In this document: positions 30,057 through 38,130 of the stretch, piece by piece
Layout: every line of letters begins with the position of its first letter
How positions within the stretch are numbered: the stretch's first letter is position 1
Translations under genes and position numbers: made by a program
Assembly (NCBI RefSeq): GCF_008806975.1
Contig: NZ_CP031728.1
Coordinates: 1-64,000 of the forward strand
Length of the DNA: 64,000 nt
Direction of reading: 5' to 3'
Source: Cellvibrio sp. KY-GH-1
Lineage (GTDB): Bacteria; Pseudomonadota; Gammaproteobacteria; Pseudomonadales; Cellvibrionaceae
The notes under the pieces: generated by a model
Databases searched by the model: none
What the model saw: the letters and a program-made list of their open reading frames with translations, nothing else
Told to the model about the DNA's origin: nothing

Positions 30057-32197
30057 AAGCTTGCCTTCTCCTTGATAACTTGCGGCCAGGTAAATGTGAA
30101 GCGGCAGCCTCGCCCTTGGGACGATAGTTTGATGGAGCCCCCATAGGCTTCGACCAATTTTTTAATGAGCGCAAGCCCCATGCCGCTGCCTTCCAGTTCG
30201 TCGCGTGGTTTAAGCGTTTGAAACATGCCAAAGACACGCTCCTGGAATTTTTCGGGAATGCCGGGGCCATCGTCACTTACGCTAATTTCGTAAAATTTAT
30301 CGCGAATGTTGGTACATTCCAAACGAATCACGCCTTGGTCGAGATCATGGTGTTTAATGGCATTAGAAAATAAATTGCGTATTACTTGTTCGAAGGGGGT
30401 GCTTAGCGTCTCAAACGTCGGGAGATTTTCGCCCAGCTCCAAACGTAATCCCGCTTTGGTGTTTTGAATTTCAAACAACTCAGCAGCCATCTGTGCCAGA
30501 TTGATGACGGTAAATTTGCCGTCAGTTTTGCCGGCCCGATAAAAAATCAGCATATCGTCCAGGAGCTTTTCCATGCGCTGAATGCGATTCCGCAACATCT
30601 GTGTGTGTTTACCGACCTCGGCGAATTCTTTTTCAGCGAGATCTTCTTCAATCCATGTGGATAGTTGGGCAATACCGCGTAATGGTGACTTTAGATCGTG
30701 CGAGGCTACGTAGGCAAAGGTTTCCAATTCCTTATTGGTTTGCGCCAAACGACTATTGCTGGACTCCAGCTCCGTTTGATGTTGGATTAGTTGTTGGGCG
30801 CTTCGCTTTCTTGCCTCGATATTTTCTGCAAAGACCACTAGCGTTTTTGCCATGCTTCCCATTTCATGGGGAGCGTCGTGAAAGGGAATTAAAACGGAGG
30901 AATCGCCTCTCGCTAATTGCTCCATGGTATTGCGGATGGTTTGCAATTGGCCATTTAGGCTGCGAGTAATTATTGCGGCGACCAAGAAGCCCAAGATAAG
31001 AAAGCCGCTCAAGATAAACAGCATTAAATAGCCCGCATTGTCGGTAATACCTTTGACCTGTTTATTCAATGTCTGTACACGATCTTGTTGTTGTTGAATC
31101 AACTCTTCGCATTGATGTTCTATCTCGAGTGTAAGGCTTTGTGTATCAACGAGCATTTTCTCGCGATAGAGTTCGACGTTGCCCGCAACTAATTGTGCAT
31201 AGGTATCGCTTACCGCCTTTTGCCAAAGGTTAAATGTTGCGTGCAGTTTTCTTGGTTTATCGTCACCTAATTTTCTGCTGATGAGGTCTATCTCCTGTGT
31301 AACGGCAAAGCGAGTGTCTATCAGGCTTTCAGGGATATTAAATTCATTTGCCAAGTGAGGGTTTACCGCAATGTCTTTCAATTGCCTGTTCAGCTTGTTG
31401 ATATGTCCCTTGAGTCGTAGCAGGGCGTTATTCACCTGGATCGGCTCTTCGTAGAGTTGCTGGGTGAAAAGTGCTACAGAATTGATTTGCGATGAACCTA
31501 TAGAGCCAATTCCAATAAACAGCACGCTCAGAAATACGTAGCCGGTGGCCAAGCGGCTGAATACACTCAAACGATTGAAGGCAAGTGTCGCAGCGCTAAA
31601 GCGCAAGAAAATCAAACCGGAAACAAACAACACAAATCCAATTGCGGATTGGGGAGCCATTTTTATGCCTAGCCACGCGGAGTCGGGTGTGACTCCAAAA
31701 CGTTGCCCTATTACTGCGGTGAGCGTAAGGAACAATATAAGAGCACAAAGCAACATGGCGATAACCATTTTTACACCCAGCTCGCTAAAGCTCAGTAAAA
31801 TTGCTACGCCGGAGATTATAAAAACGAGGCTTGTTGTGGGTGAGCTTGGCTGTAAACGAAGAGGCGGTTCACTCAGAAAAGTGATAAACCACGTTGAAGT
31901 ATTGATTGGTGTATTAGAAAACAGATCTAGTAGTGTTAATAAGCCTATTGAAACTACCACCAGGCTTGCGAGTAATGTTAAACGCCATTGCCGAATAGTT
32001 ATTGCATACAACCCGATGCCGCAGCCCAAGAACCCAATTGCCGTGTTATAAGCCATGAGGGTGGCGTAAGGGTATATGCTTTTAAATAGGTGCGGGCTGT
32101 GCCAGCTAATTAATACGAGCATACCTAGCGCGCACAGCAACAACGCTATGGCATTGGGAGCCAAGTGGCGATATAAGTTGGAGTTGGTGCTGTTCAT
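30053..32197 (-). CDS. Membrane sensor histidine kinase
   Basis: I start it at the ATG at 32,197 (714 aa), directly before the membrane domain. A longer frame to 32,290 exists without a better ribosome site. Seven or more hydrophobic helices in the first 230 residues form an integral-membrane sensor. A second, extracytoplasmic helical region (about 250-390), another membrane helix and a HAMP-like segment follow. HisKA has the phospho-acceptor in FAYVASHDLKSPLRG. The ATPase domain has NLFSNAIKHH, DDGPGIPEKF and GSGMGLAL boxes. It is first in a three-gene operon with four-base overlaps. The stimulus is unknown. Confidence 0.92.
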   Translation of the reverse strand: MNSTNSNLYRHLAPNAIALLLCALGMLVLISWHSPHLFKSIYPYATLMAYNTAIGFLGCGIGLYAITIRQWRLTLLASLVVVSIGLLTLLDLFSNTPINTSTWFITFLSEPPLRLQPSSPTTSLVFIISGVAILLSFSELGVKMVIAMLLCALILFLTLTAVIGQRFGVTPDSAWLGIKMAPQSAIGFVLFVSGLIFLRFSAATLAFNRLSVFSRLATGYVFLSVLFIGIGSIGSSQINSVALFTQQLYEEPIQVNNALLRLKGHINKLNRQLKDIAVNPHLANEFNIPESLIDTRFAVTQEIDLISRKLGDDKPRKLHATFNLWQKAVSDTYAQLVAGNVELYREKMLVDTQSLTLEIEHQCEELIQQQQDRVQTLNKQVKGITDNAGYLMLFILSGFLILGFLVAAIITRSLNGQLQTIRNTMEQLARGDSSVLIPFHDAPHEMGSMAKTLVVFAENIEARKRSAQQLIQHQTELESSNSRLAQTNKELETFAYVASHDLKSPLRGIAQLSTWIEEDLAEKEFAEVGKHTQMLRNRIQRMEKLLDDMLIFYRAGKTDGKFTVINLAQMAAELFEIQNTKAGLRLELGENLPTFETLSTPFEQVIRNLFSNAIKHHDLDQGVIRLECTNIRDKFYEISVSDDGPGIPEKFQERVFGMFQTLKPRDELEGSGMGLALIKKLVEAYGGSIKLSSQGRGCRFTFTWPQVIKEKASL

Positions 32198-32402
32198 ATC
32201 TCGTTCAATCCATAACCCTTGAGTTTGCACCTCCCGGAACAAGCGGCAATCAGCTACCCCTACACCTGTAGCTCCCAGTGGTGACAGCAAGTCTGAGTGT
32301 AGTTTCTACTTAGCAAAAATTCTTATAAAGTCGCGGCTTGCGCTGAAATAATTAGCCTGCTGAGTTATTTATATTTTTAAGTCATATATGAAAAGGCGTC
32401 AT

Positions 32403-32594
32403 ATGGAGCCCGTTATTGAATCACCCTGCGTACGGAATTGTTGTTTAAATGATGAGGATATTTGCCTGGGCTGCTTTCGTAGTTTGCGGGAAATTACGTG
32501 TTGGGGAACCCTGGACGACCATGGGAAACAGCTTATTTTGGAGTCAGTTGCCCAACGCAAAAAAGACTATCTGCAAAAAGTGCGACGCCAATAG
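32403..32594 (+). CDS. DUF1289-family small cysteine-rich protein
   Basis: The protein has 63 aa from the ATG at 32,403, preceded by AAGGCG. An ATG five codons earlier is possible. The pattern SPCVRNC, then C.GCFRS..EI..W, is the DUF1289 family. Its four conserved cysteines could bind a metal or Fe-S cluster. The function is unknown. It is divergent from the histidine kinase. Confidence 0.85.
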   Translation: MEPVIESPCVRNCCLNDEDICLGCFRSLREITCWGTLDDHGKQLILESVAQRKKDYLQKVRRQ

Positions 32595-32733
32595 CAGCAC
32601 AACAGTTACAAGTCGCTGGCGCCTCTCCGGGCATTGGTTTACCCTGCGCCACCTAAAAATAAAAAGCAATTTGTTATACGTTTCTAAATTATTAGAACTA
32701 GACTTGCTCTGTGTTGCGTGGCTTTAATAAGAA

Positions 32734-32749
32734 TTTTTATCGATAAAAA
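32734..32749. promoter_or_regulatory. 16-bp perfect palindrome upstream of the GAF-HlyD gene
   Basis: TTTTTATCGATAAAAA is perfectly symmetric and sits inside a longer imperfect repeat (CGTGG ... CCACG). It lies about 85 bp before the first gene of the LEPR-XLL cluster. It is a candidate operator. Confidence 0.5.
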
Positions 32750-32811
32750 CCACGAAATATATACCGTCGGGCCATGGCAGGCGAAGTAACCGCATAATCT
32801 GAATACTCACA

Positions 32812-32823
32812 ACAATATATTGT
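32812..32823. promoter_or_regulatory. 12-bp perfect palindrome just before the GAF-HlyD start
   Basis: ACAATATATTGT ends seven bases before the ATG at 32,831, where a ribosome site would be expected. No Shine-Dalgarno sequence is visible there, so the element may affect translation or bind a repressor. Confidence 0.4.
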
Positions 32824-32830
32824 CTTTGTT

Positions 32831-34711
32831 ATGCAGTCGTTAAAGGCCTTTAAACTCTGGTTGAGCATGCAATGCCAAATGCTGGGCAACGTGCAAGCCG
32901 CCATATTGGTGCAGTGCGCGCCGGAAAATCCCCAAATTTTGGCGAAATGGCCCAGTGCTGATATCGATTCAACGCTCTTGCGCGGTGCCATACAACCTGT
33001 GCTGGAAAAGCAACGTTTGCATTTACAGCTTCTGGACTCGCAGCACTATTTATTAGGCTATCCATTGGTAATTGATGGTCAGCAGTGGGGAGTGTTGGCA
33101 TGTACACTGGCACTGACGGATAAAAAAGAACTGCCATCAATCCTCAAATGGTTAAAGCTGGGGCAGTTTTGGCTGCAATTTATTTTACATCTCACCGCCA
33201 ACGATTCTTCGCCAAACGACAGGGCATCAATTGAAACGGCGCCGCTTGAACCTGATCAAACGGCGGTTGCATCAGCGTCCCAAAGCAATGTTGCATCTGC
33301 AAACGGGCAGATCGCTATTCCGCCATTAAACGAAGCCCTGAATACGGCGCTGGTACAAATCACTGCAAGTTTATTGAAAGAAAACTCCCTGCAAGAAACC
33401 GGGATTACGCTGGTTAATTTGCTGGCGGGCCTATTACAAGCGACGCGTGTGAGCCTTGGGGTGTTGGATGGGCAGGGGAAAAACTTGCAGTTGGAGGCAG
33501 TTTCTTTTTCTGCAAATTTTGACAAGCGCACACAAGCGATGCTGGCGATCAGGGAGGCGATGGCAGAGGCGATCGATCAGGGTATGCGCATCCACTGTAC
33601 GTCCAATGAGGATGAACAACCTGCGGGGGTGTCCTCACAGATCAAGCAAGCACACCAACATTTGCTACATGGCCAACAATTGCAGAGTGTCAGCAGTTTT
33701 TTATTGCGCAAGGGCGAGCGCATTTTGGGTGCGATAACTATCGAATTGGATAGGCGCTCATTAACGACCGATCAGGAATTGTTTGCGCAGCAAGCGGCGC
33801 ATTCAGCCGCGGCGATTATGTTGTTGCAGCAACAGGCGGCAGCTGGTTTGTGGCAAGGCTTAAAGCACAGCCTGGTGGCGCGGTTACAAAGGCTGTTGGG
33901 GCCGGATTCCTGGCGGGGCAAACTGATTGCAATGGCGGCGGCGGCATTTGTTGTCGCCTTATTTGTGCCCGTCACCTATCACTTGTCTGCCGATGCGAAT
34001 TTGCAAACCACGGAAAAACATTTGGTGGTTTCCCCGCAAGACGCCTATTTGGGAAAAATTTCTGCACGTCCTGGTGATGCTGTTAAACAAGGCGCATTAC
34101 TCGCACAATTAAATGATGAAGATTTGCGTTTGGAGCGACGCAAAATTGCAAGCCAGGCGCAACAGTATCGGCAGGCCTATGATTCGGCGTTGGCAAATGG
34201 CAATCGTGTAGAGGCCGCAATTGCCAGCGCTCAATTGGATCAAGCGACTATTCAAGTGCAATTGCTCGATCAGCAATTGGCGCGCACGCAATTGCTCGCA
34301 CCGGTCGATGGCATAATTGTGTCTGATGATATTGCGCAAACACAGGGCGCACCTGTAAAGCAGGGTGATGTTCTATTTGAAATTGCGGCAGGACAGAGCT
34401 ATCGGGTGCAGTTGTTTGTGGATGAGCGCGATATAGCCCAAGTCCAACCTGGACAATCCGGTGCGTTAAAGCTGAGCAGTTTGCCAACGGAGGTATTTAA
34501 TTTGCGCGTCAAACTGATTACCCCCATTAGTGAGGTGCGTGAAGGGCGTAATTATTTTCGCGTTGAATTGGAAATCGATAACACGCCGGAACAAAATGCG
34601 TTGCTGCGCCCGGGTATGACCGGTACCGGTAAAGTACAGATCGGCACGCGTGCATTGGGTTGGATCTGGTTTCACGATCTGTGGCATTGGCTGCGGTTGA
34701 ACCTCTGGTGA
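32831..34711 (+). CDS. GAF-domain/HlyD fusion membrane adaptor
   Basis: The protein has 626 aa. The N-terminal 350 residues look cytoplasmic. They contain a first degenerate sensory region (about 1-120), a low-complexity linker (about 125-160) and a GAF domain (about 170-335; LQATRVSLGVLDGQG, RILGAITIELDRR). One membrane helix lies at about 364-385. A periplasmic HlyD-type region follows (about 390-600), with two lipoyl halves (ISARPGDAVKQGALLAQL; LLAPVDGIIVSDD) around a short coiled coil. Ordinary HlyD proteins lack a cytoplasmic sensor of this size. It is the first gene of the cluster with the M50 fusion, another HlyD protein and the LEPR-XLL giant protein. Confidence 0.85.
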   Translation: MQSLKAFKLWLSMQCQMLGNVQAAILVQCAPENPQILAKWPSADIDSTLLRGAIQPVLEKQRLHLQLLDSQHYLLGYPLVIDGQQWGVLACTLALTDKKELPSILKWLKLGQFWLQFILHLTANDSSPNDRASIETAPLEPDQTAVASASQSNVASANGQIAIPPLNEALNTALVQITASLLKENSLQETGITLVNLLAGLLQATRVSLGVLDGQGKNLQLEAVSFSANFDKRTQAMLAIREAMAEAIDQGMRIHCTSNEDEQPAGVSSQIKQAHQHLLHGQQLQSVSSFLLRKGERILGAITIELDRRSLTTDQELFAQQAAHSAAAIMLLQQQAAAGLWQGLKHSLVARLQRLLGPDSWRGKLIAMAAAAFVVALFVPVTYHLSADANLQTTEKHLVVSPQDAYLGKISARPGDAVKQGALLAQLNDEDLRLERRKIASQAQQYRQAYDSALANGNRVEAAIASAQLDQATIQVQLLDQQLARTQLLAPVDGIIVSDDIAQTQGAPVKQGDVLFEIAAGQSYRVQLFVDERDIAQVQPGQSGALKLSSLPTEVFNLRVKLITPISEVREGRNYFRVELEIDNTPEQNALLRPGMTGTGKVQIGTRALGWIWFHDLWHWLRLNLW

Positions 34712-34715
34712 TGCC

Positions 34716-36875
34716 ATGAGTGACTCAGCCACCAATAATCCTATCTGGCAGCGTCTGGAATCCCTGCGCCCCTCGCTGCCGCGCCATATTCATATCCAGC
34801 GCCGCGATTACAACAACGAGCGTTGGTATTTATTGCAAGATAAAAGCAACGGCCGCTTCCATCGTTTAACACCTTCCGCCTGGCGTTTGATTTCAGCGAT
34901 GGACGGGCGCAATTCACTGGCCCAGATTTTAACGGCGGCCAACAACCCGGCATTTTATGAAACGGAAGATGACGTTCCTACGCGTGAGGATTTAATTCAC
35001 CTGCTGCAATATTTGCACGTCGCCGATTTATTGGTGTGCGATATGCCACCCAATACTCAGGAATTATTTGCGCGGCGCGAACAGAAAAAGCAGCAGCGCT
35101 GGGTGCGGTTGCTAATGAACCCGCTCACCTGGAATATCCCGCTCGGCAATCCCGATTCACTGTTGGATAAATTAATGCCATTTGCGCGTTTGCTGGCGAC
35201 GCGCACTATGGGTGTTATCTGGTTAATGGTTGTCGGTTATGCATTGCTGCAGGCGGGTGCACACTGGCAACAACTCACGCACGGGCAATTGGATCGTGTG
35301 CTTTCTCCCGGAAATTTATTTTTGCTCTGGTTGACTTATCCTTTTTTTAAAGTCTTACACGAGCTGGGGCACGGATTATTTACCAAAGTCTGGGGCGGGC
35401 AGGTGAATGATTGCGGTTTGGTGTTTGTGGTGGGAACACCTCTACCTTATGTCGATGCCAGCGCGGCTACCGGCTTTTACGCCAAGCGTCAGCGCTTGAT
35501 GGTGAGCGCGGCGGGCATGGCCGTGGAATTATTTTTAGCGGCGCTCGCATTGCTATTGTGGGTGCAATTATCCGCGGGTTTCCTACGCGATTTTCTCTAC
35601 AACATTATTTTAATTGGTGGCGTGTCCACGTTATTTTTTAATGGTAATCCGCTCATGCGTTTTGATGGTTACCATTTGTTGACTGATGCGTTTGATTTGC
35701 CAAATTTGGCAACTCGTGCCAATCAGCAGGTGAGTTATTTATTGCGTCGCTATGCTTACGGCATCATTAATGTTTTTTCGCCGGCAAGTTCAATGCGCGA
35801 GGCCTGGTTGTTGGCGGGCTACAGTATTGCTGCGTTTATTTATCGCGTGTTTACACTGTTCTTTATTATTTTGCTGGTCGCCAGTTATTTCCCGGTACTG
35901 GGGTTGGTGATTGGGGCCTGGTTGATATTTTTCCAATTGGTGTGGCCAGGGTTAAAGGCCTTGTGTTTTCTTGCGCAAGACAAACAACTGGCCAATCAAC
36001 GCAAACGGGCATGGGCGGTCACCAGTGCTGGCAGTGCAGTGGTTTTGCTGGTGATACTGGCGGTGCCCTTACCGCAATCCACGTCTGCGGAAGCTGTGCT
36101 CTGGTTGCCCGATGATGCGCGAGTGAAAGTTGAGTCAAGCGGTGAAGTGGCGGAGTTGTTGGTGGAAAATGGAAGTCAAGTTGTTGCGGGTCAGGAGTTG
36201 GTGCGTTTGCACAATCCCGTTTTGATTGCACAGCTTGCAGTGCAGCAGGCGCGGTTGCGGGAATACGATGCTCGCTATCAGCAGGCGTGGGTGGATGATC
36301 GCGCGCAGGCGCAGATGTTTGATCAGGATATCGCTGCCATTAAAGCGGAAATTGCACTGCTGCAAGCACGGGTCGTCAATCTGGTGGTTCGCAGCCCTTC
36401 CGATGGTGTGTTGCGCATTACTCGCACCTACTATTTGCCGGGCAGCTATCTGCATCAGGGCGACGAATGGGCGGTAATAGAAAAGCCCGGTAGTGTTCGG
36501 GTACGCGCTGCGCTGTTGCAGGAGGAGATTGGTCTGGTGCAGCAGGCAACCCGCCGCGTGAGCCTTGGGTTTGCAAGCGCCCCCACCCAGGGGCGTGAAG
36601 CCAGCCTGGTGTCAGGAGAGGTAATCGCTAGCCAGCAGTTGCCCAACCCGGTCCTGGGGACCCAGGGCGGAGGTCGTATTGCGGTAGATGCCACGCAGCC
36701 GGGCGGTGTGCAAGTGAAAGAAAAAGTCTTTCTGGTGGATCTCGCGGTACAGGATTTTGTGCAGAGCGGGCATTTCGGCGAGCGAGCCTATGTGAAATTT
36801 CATCATCCCGCAGAGCCCTTGGCGTTGCGTTGGTACAGGCATTTGCAGCAAGTTTTTATCCGCCATTTTTCGTAA
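34716..36875 (+). CDS. PqqD-like / M50 site-2 protease-like / HlyD fusion membrane protein
   Basis: The protein has 719 aa and begins four bases after the previous stop. Residues about 25-120 resemble a PqqD-type peptide-binding winged helix (RWYLLQDKSNGRFHRLTPSAW). The polytopic membrane region (about 155-445) has the zinc motif HELGH at 215-219 and a third-ligand motif NPLMRFDGYH with Asp317, both intact for an S2P/M50 intramembrane metalloprotease. After a final helix (about 430-448) comes a periplasmic HlyD-like part (about 460-700) with lipoyl halves VAELLVENGSQVVAGQEL and VRSPSDGVLRI. The combination suggests that substrate recognition, cleavage and export adaptation are in one chain. 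The likely substrate is the giant protein encoded 1.3 kb downstream, but this is inference. Confidence 0.88.
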   Translation: MSDSATNNPIWQRLESLRPSLPRHIHIQRRDYNNERWYLLQDKSNGRFHRLTPSAWRLISAMDGRNSLAQILTAANNPAFYETEDDVPTREDLIHLLQYLHVADLLVCDMPPNTQELFARREQKKQQRWVRLLMNPLTWNIPLGNPDSLLDKLMPFARLLATRTMGVIWLMVVGYALLQAGAHWQQLTHGQLDRVLSPGNLFLLWLTYPFFKVLHELGHGLFTKVWGGQVNDCGLVFVVGTPLPYVDASAATGFYAKRQRLMVSAAGMAVELFLAALALLLWVQLSAGFLRDFLYNIILIGGVSTLFFNGNPLMRFDGYHLLTDAFDLPNLATRANQQVSYLLRRYAYGIINVFSPASSMREAWLLAGYSIAAFIYRVFTLFFIILLVASYFPVLGLVIGAWLIFFQLVWPGLKALCFLAQDKQLANQRKRAWAVTSAGSAVVLLVILAVPLPQSTSAEAVLWLPDDARVKVESSGEVAELLVENGSQVVAGQELVRLHNPVLIAQLAVQQARLREYDARYQQAWVDDRAQAQMFDQDIAAIKAEIALLQARVVNLVVRSPSDGVLRITRTYYLPGSYLHQGDEWAVIEKPGSVRVRAALLQEEIGLVQQATRRVSLGFASAPTQGREASLVSGEVIASQQLPNPVLGTQGGGRIAVDATQPGGVQVKEKVFLVDLAVQDFVQSGHFGERAYVKFHHPAEPLALRWYRHLQQVFIRHFS

Positions 36876-36945
36876 TGGTTTTTTTAATCTATAGTGTTAC
36901 CAATTAATTGTTATAGTCCCCTCACGTTTTTATATCGAGTTAACT

Positions 36946-37794
36946 ATGTTCAGAGTCTCAGGATTTTCATTGCTGGCTTTTTTGTTCAGTAATGAACTAT
37001 TCGCCCAGACACAAGAGCCGGCGCAGCTCAATTGCCGTATTGAGCCCTCGGTGACGGTAGAAATGAGTAGTGCTGTTGAAGGTGTGATCAGCGAAGTATT
37101 GGTAGATAAAAATGATGTAGTAAAAAAGGGGGATGTGTTAGCTCGCCTGGATGCCGGTTTGGAATCGGCTACTGCAGAGTTGCGTCGGGTGCAGTCGGAA
37201 TTAACCAGCGATGTACAGGCGCAGCAGCTGGCGGTGGAATTTAGTCAGCGGGCGTTGACGCGGGTAAAAGATTTATACGACAAAAAAGCAGCATCCTTTT
37301 CCGAATTGGACAAACACAAAACGGAACACGCCATCGCCCAACAACAGTTGCAGCAGGCGCTGGATCGCAAACGTCAGGCTGAATTGGAATATAAACGTGC
37401 ATTGGCGGATTTGCAGCGCCGTACCTTGGTCAGCCCAATAGATGGTGTTGTGGTTGAGCGTATGAAAGAGCCGGGTGAGCACATCGATTTTGAGCCAGTG
37501 TTAAAGCTGGCCCAGTTGGATCCACTGCGCGTGGAAGTGTTTGCACCCGCGAGCTTGTATGGAAAAGTGAAGCCGGGCATTAAGGCGAGCGTTATTCCAG
37601 AATTAGGTGGCGATAGCCGCGCTTACGCTGCGGAGGTTATATTGGTTGATCAAGTCATTGATGGGCCCAGTAATACTTTCGGTATACGTTTGTCGTTTGC
37701 GAATCCGGGGAATCGCCTGCCCAGTGGCTTGAAATGTCGCGTTACCTTTGAGGGGGTTACCTTAAACTTGCTAGACCCGCGCGCATTGCCCTAA
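36946..37794 (+). CDS. HlyD-family periplasmic adaptor
   Basis: The protein has 282 aa. A signal peptide or N-terminal anchor covers about the first 20 residues (cleavage probably after FAQ). The lipoyl half VEGVISEVLVDKNDVVKKGD (about 45-65) precedes a coiled-coil hairpin (about 75-155). The second lipoyl half (LVSPIDGVVVERMKEPGEHI) and a short beta domain end the protein. It is shorter than type I secretion adaptors. It is the third HlyD-type chain in the cluster and lies directly upstream of the LEPR-XLL giant gene. No ABC or RND transporter is adjacent. Confidence 0.87.
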   Translation: MFRVSGFSLLAFLFSNELFAQTQEPAQLNCRIEPSVTVEMSSAVEGVISEVLVDKNDVVKKGDVLARLDAGLESATAELRRVQSELTSDVQAQQLAVEFSQRALTRVKDLYDKKAASFSELDKHKTEHAIAQQQLQQALDRKRQAELEYKRALADLQRRTLVSPIDGVVVERMKEPGEHIDFEPVLKLAQLDPLRVEVFAPASLYGKVKPGIKASVIPELGGDSRAYAAEVILVDQVIDGPSNTFGIRLSFANPGNRLPSGLKCRVTFEGVTLNLLDPRALP

Positions 37795-38130
37795 AACGCT
37801 GCGCGCAATACGAATAACAATAATTCATTACAACGAAACTCAAGGTTATTACCTGAATCTAGATTATTTTTTTATGTGGGCCTGATTCAGCGAAATTTTG
37901 TGCCAAAATTATCAAATTGAGAAATTTTGATAACTACTAATAACTGATAAATAAGACTTTACGAGTGCTAAACCGAGGATTTTTGATCGGTTTACCTTCC
38001 GGCTGTTTCACTCAGTGCTCGCTATGGTACGGCGAGCAAAGCGCCGGTAACACCAAAGGATGTAGTTGGTTTTCACCAGTCCTTTAACCCAATGCACCCG
38101 TAAAAGTGCGTGTAAGTAACAGCGAAACTT
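37795..38130 (+). other. 336-bp leader upstream of the LEPR-XLL giant gene
   Basis: No gene is seen. An AT-rich inverted repeat lies at about 37,909-37,933 (TTATCAAATT / AATTTTGATAA). Further down, a hairpin GCTCGC / GCGAGC lies at about 38,018-38,037 and another AAAGGA / TCCTTT at about 38,055-38,085. The leader looks structured and could be regulatory. It does not match a riboswitch that I can name. Confidence 0.45.

Noticed and set aside
37960..38130. Possible c-di-GMP-I (GEMM) riboswitch before the LEPR-XLL gene
   Set aside because: A GAGCAAAGCGCCGG stretch is suggestive, but the preceding CAAACC/GNRA stem and the downstream tetraloop receptor are missing.
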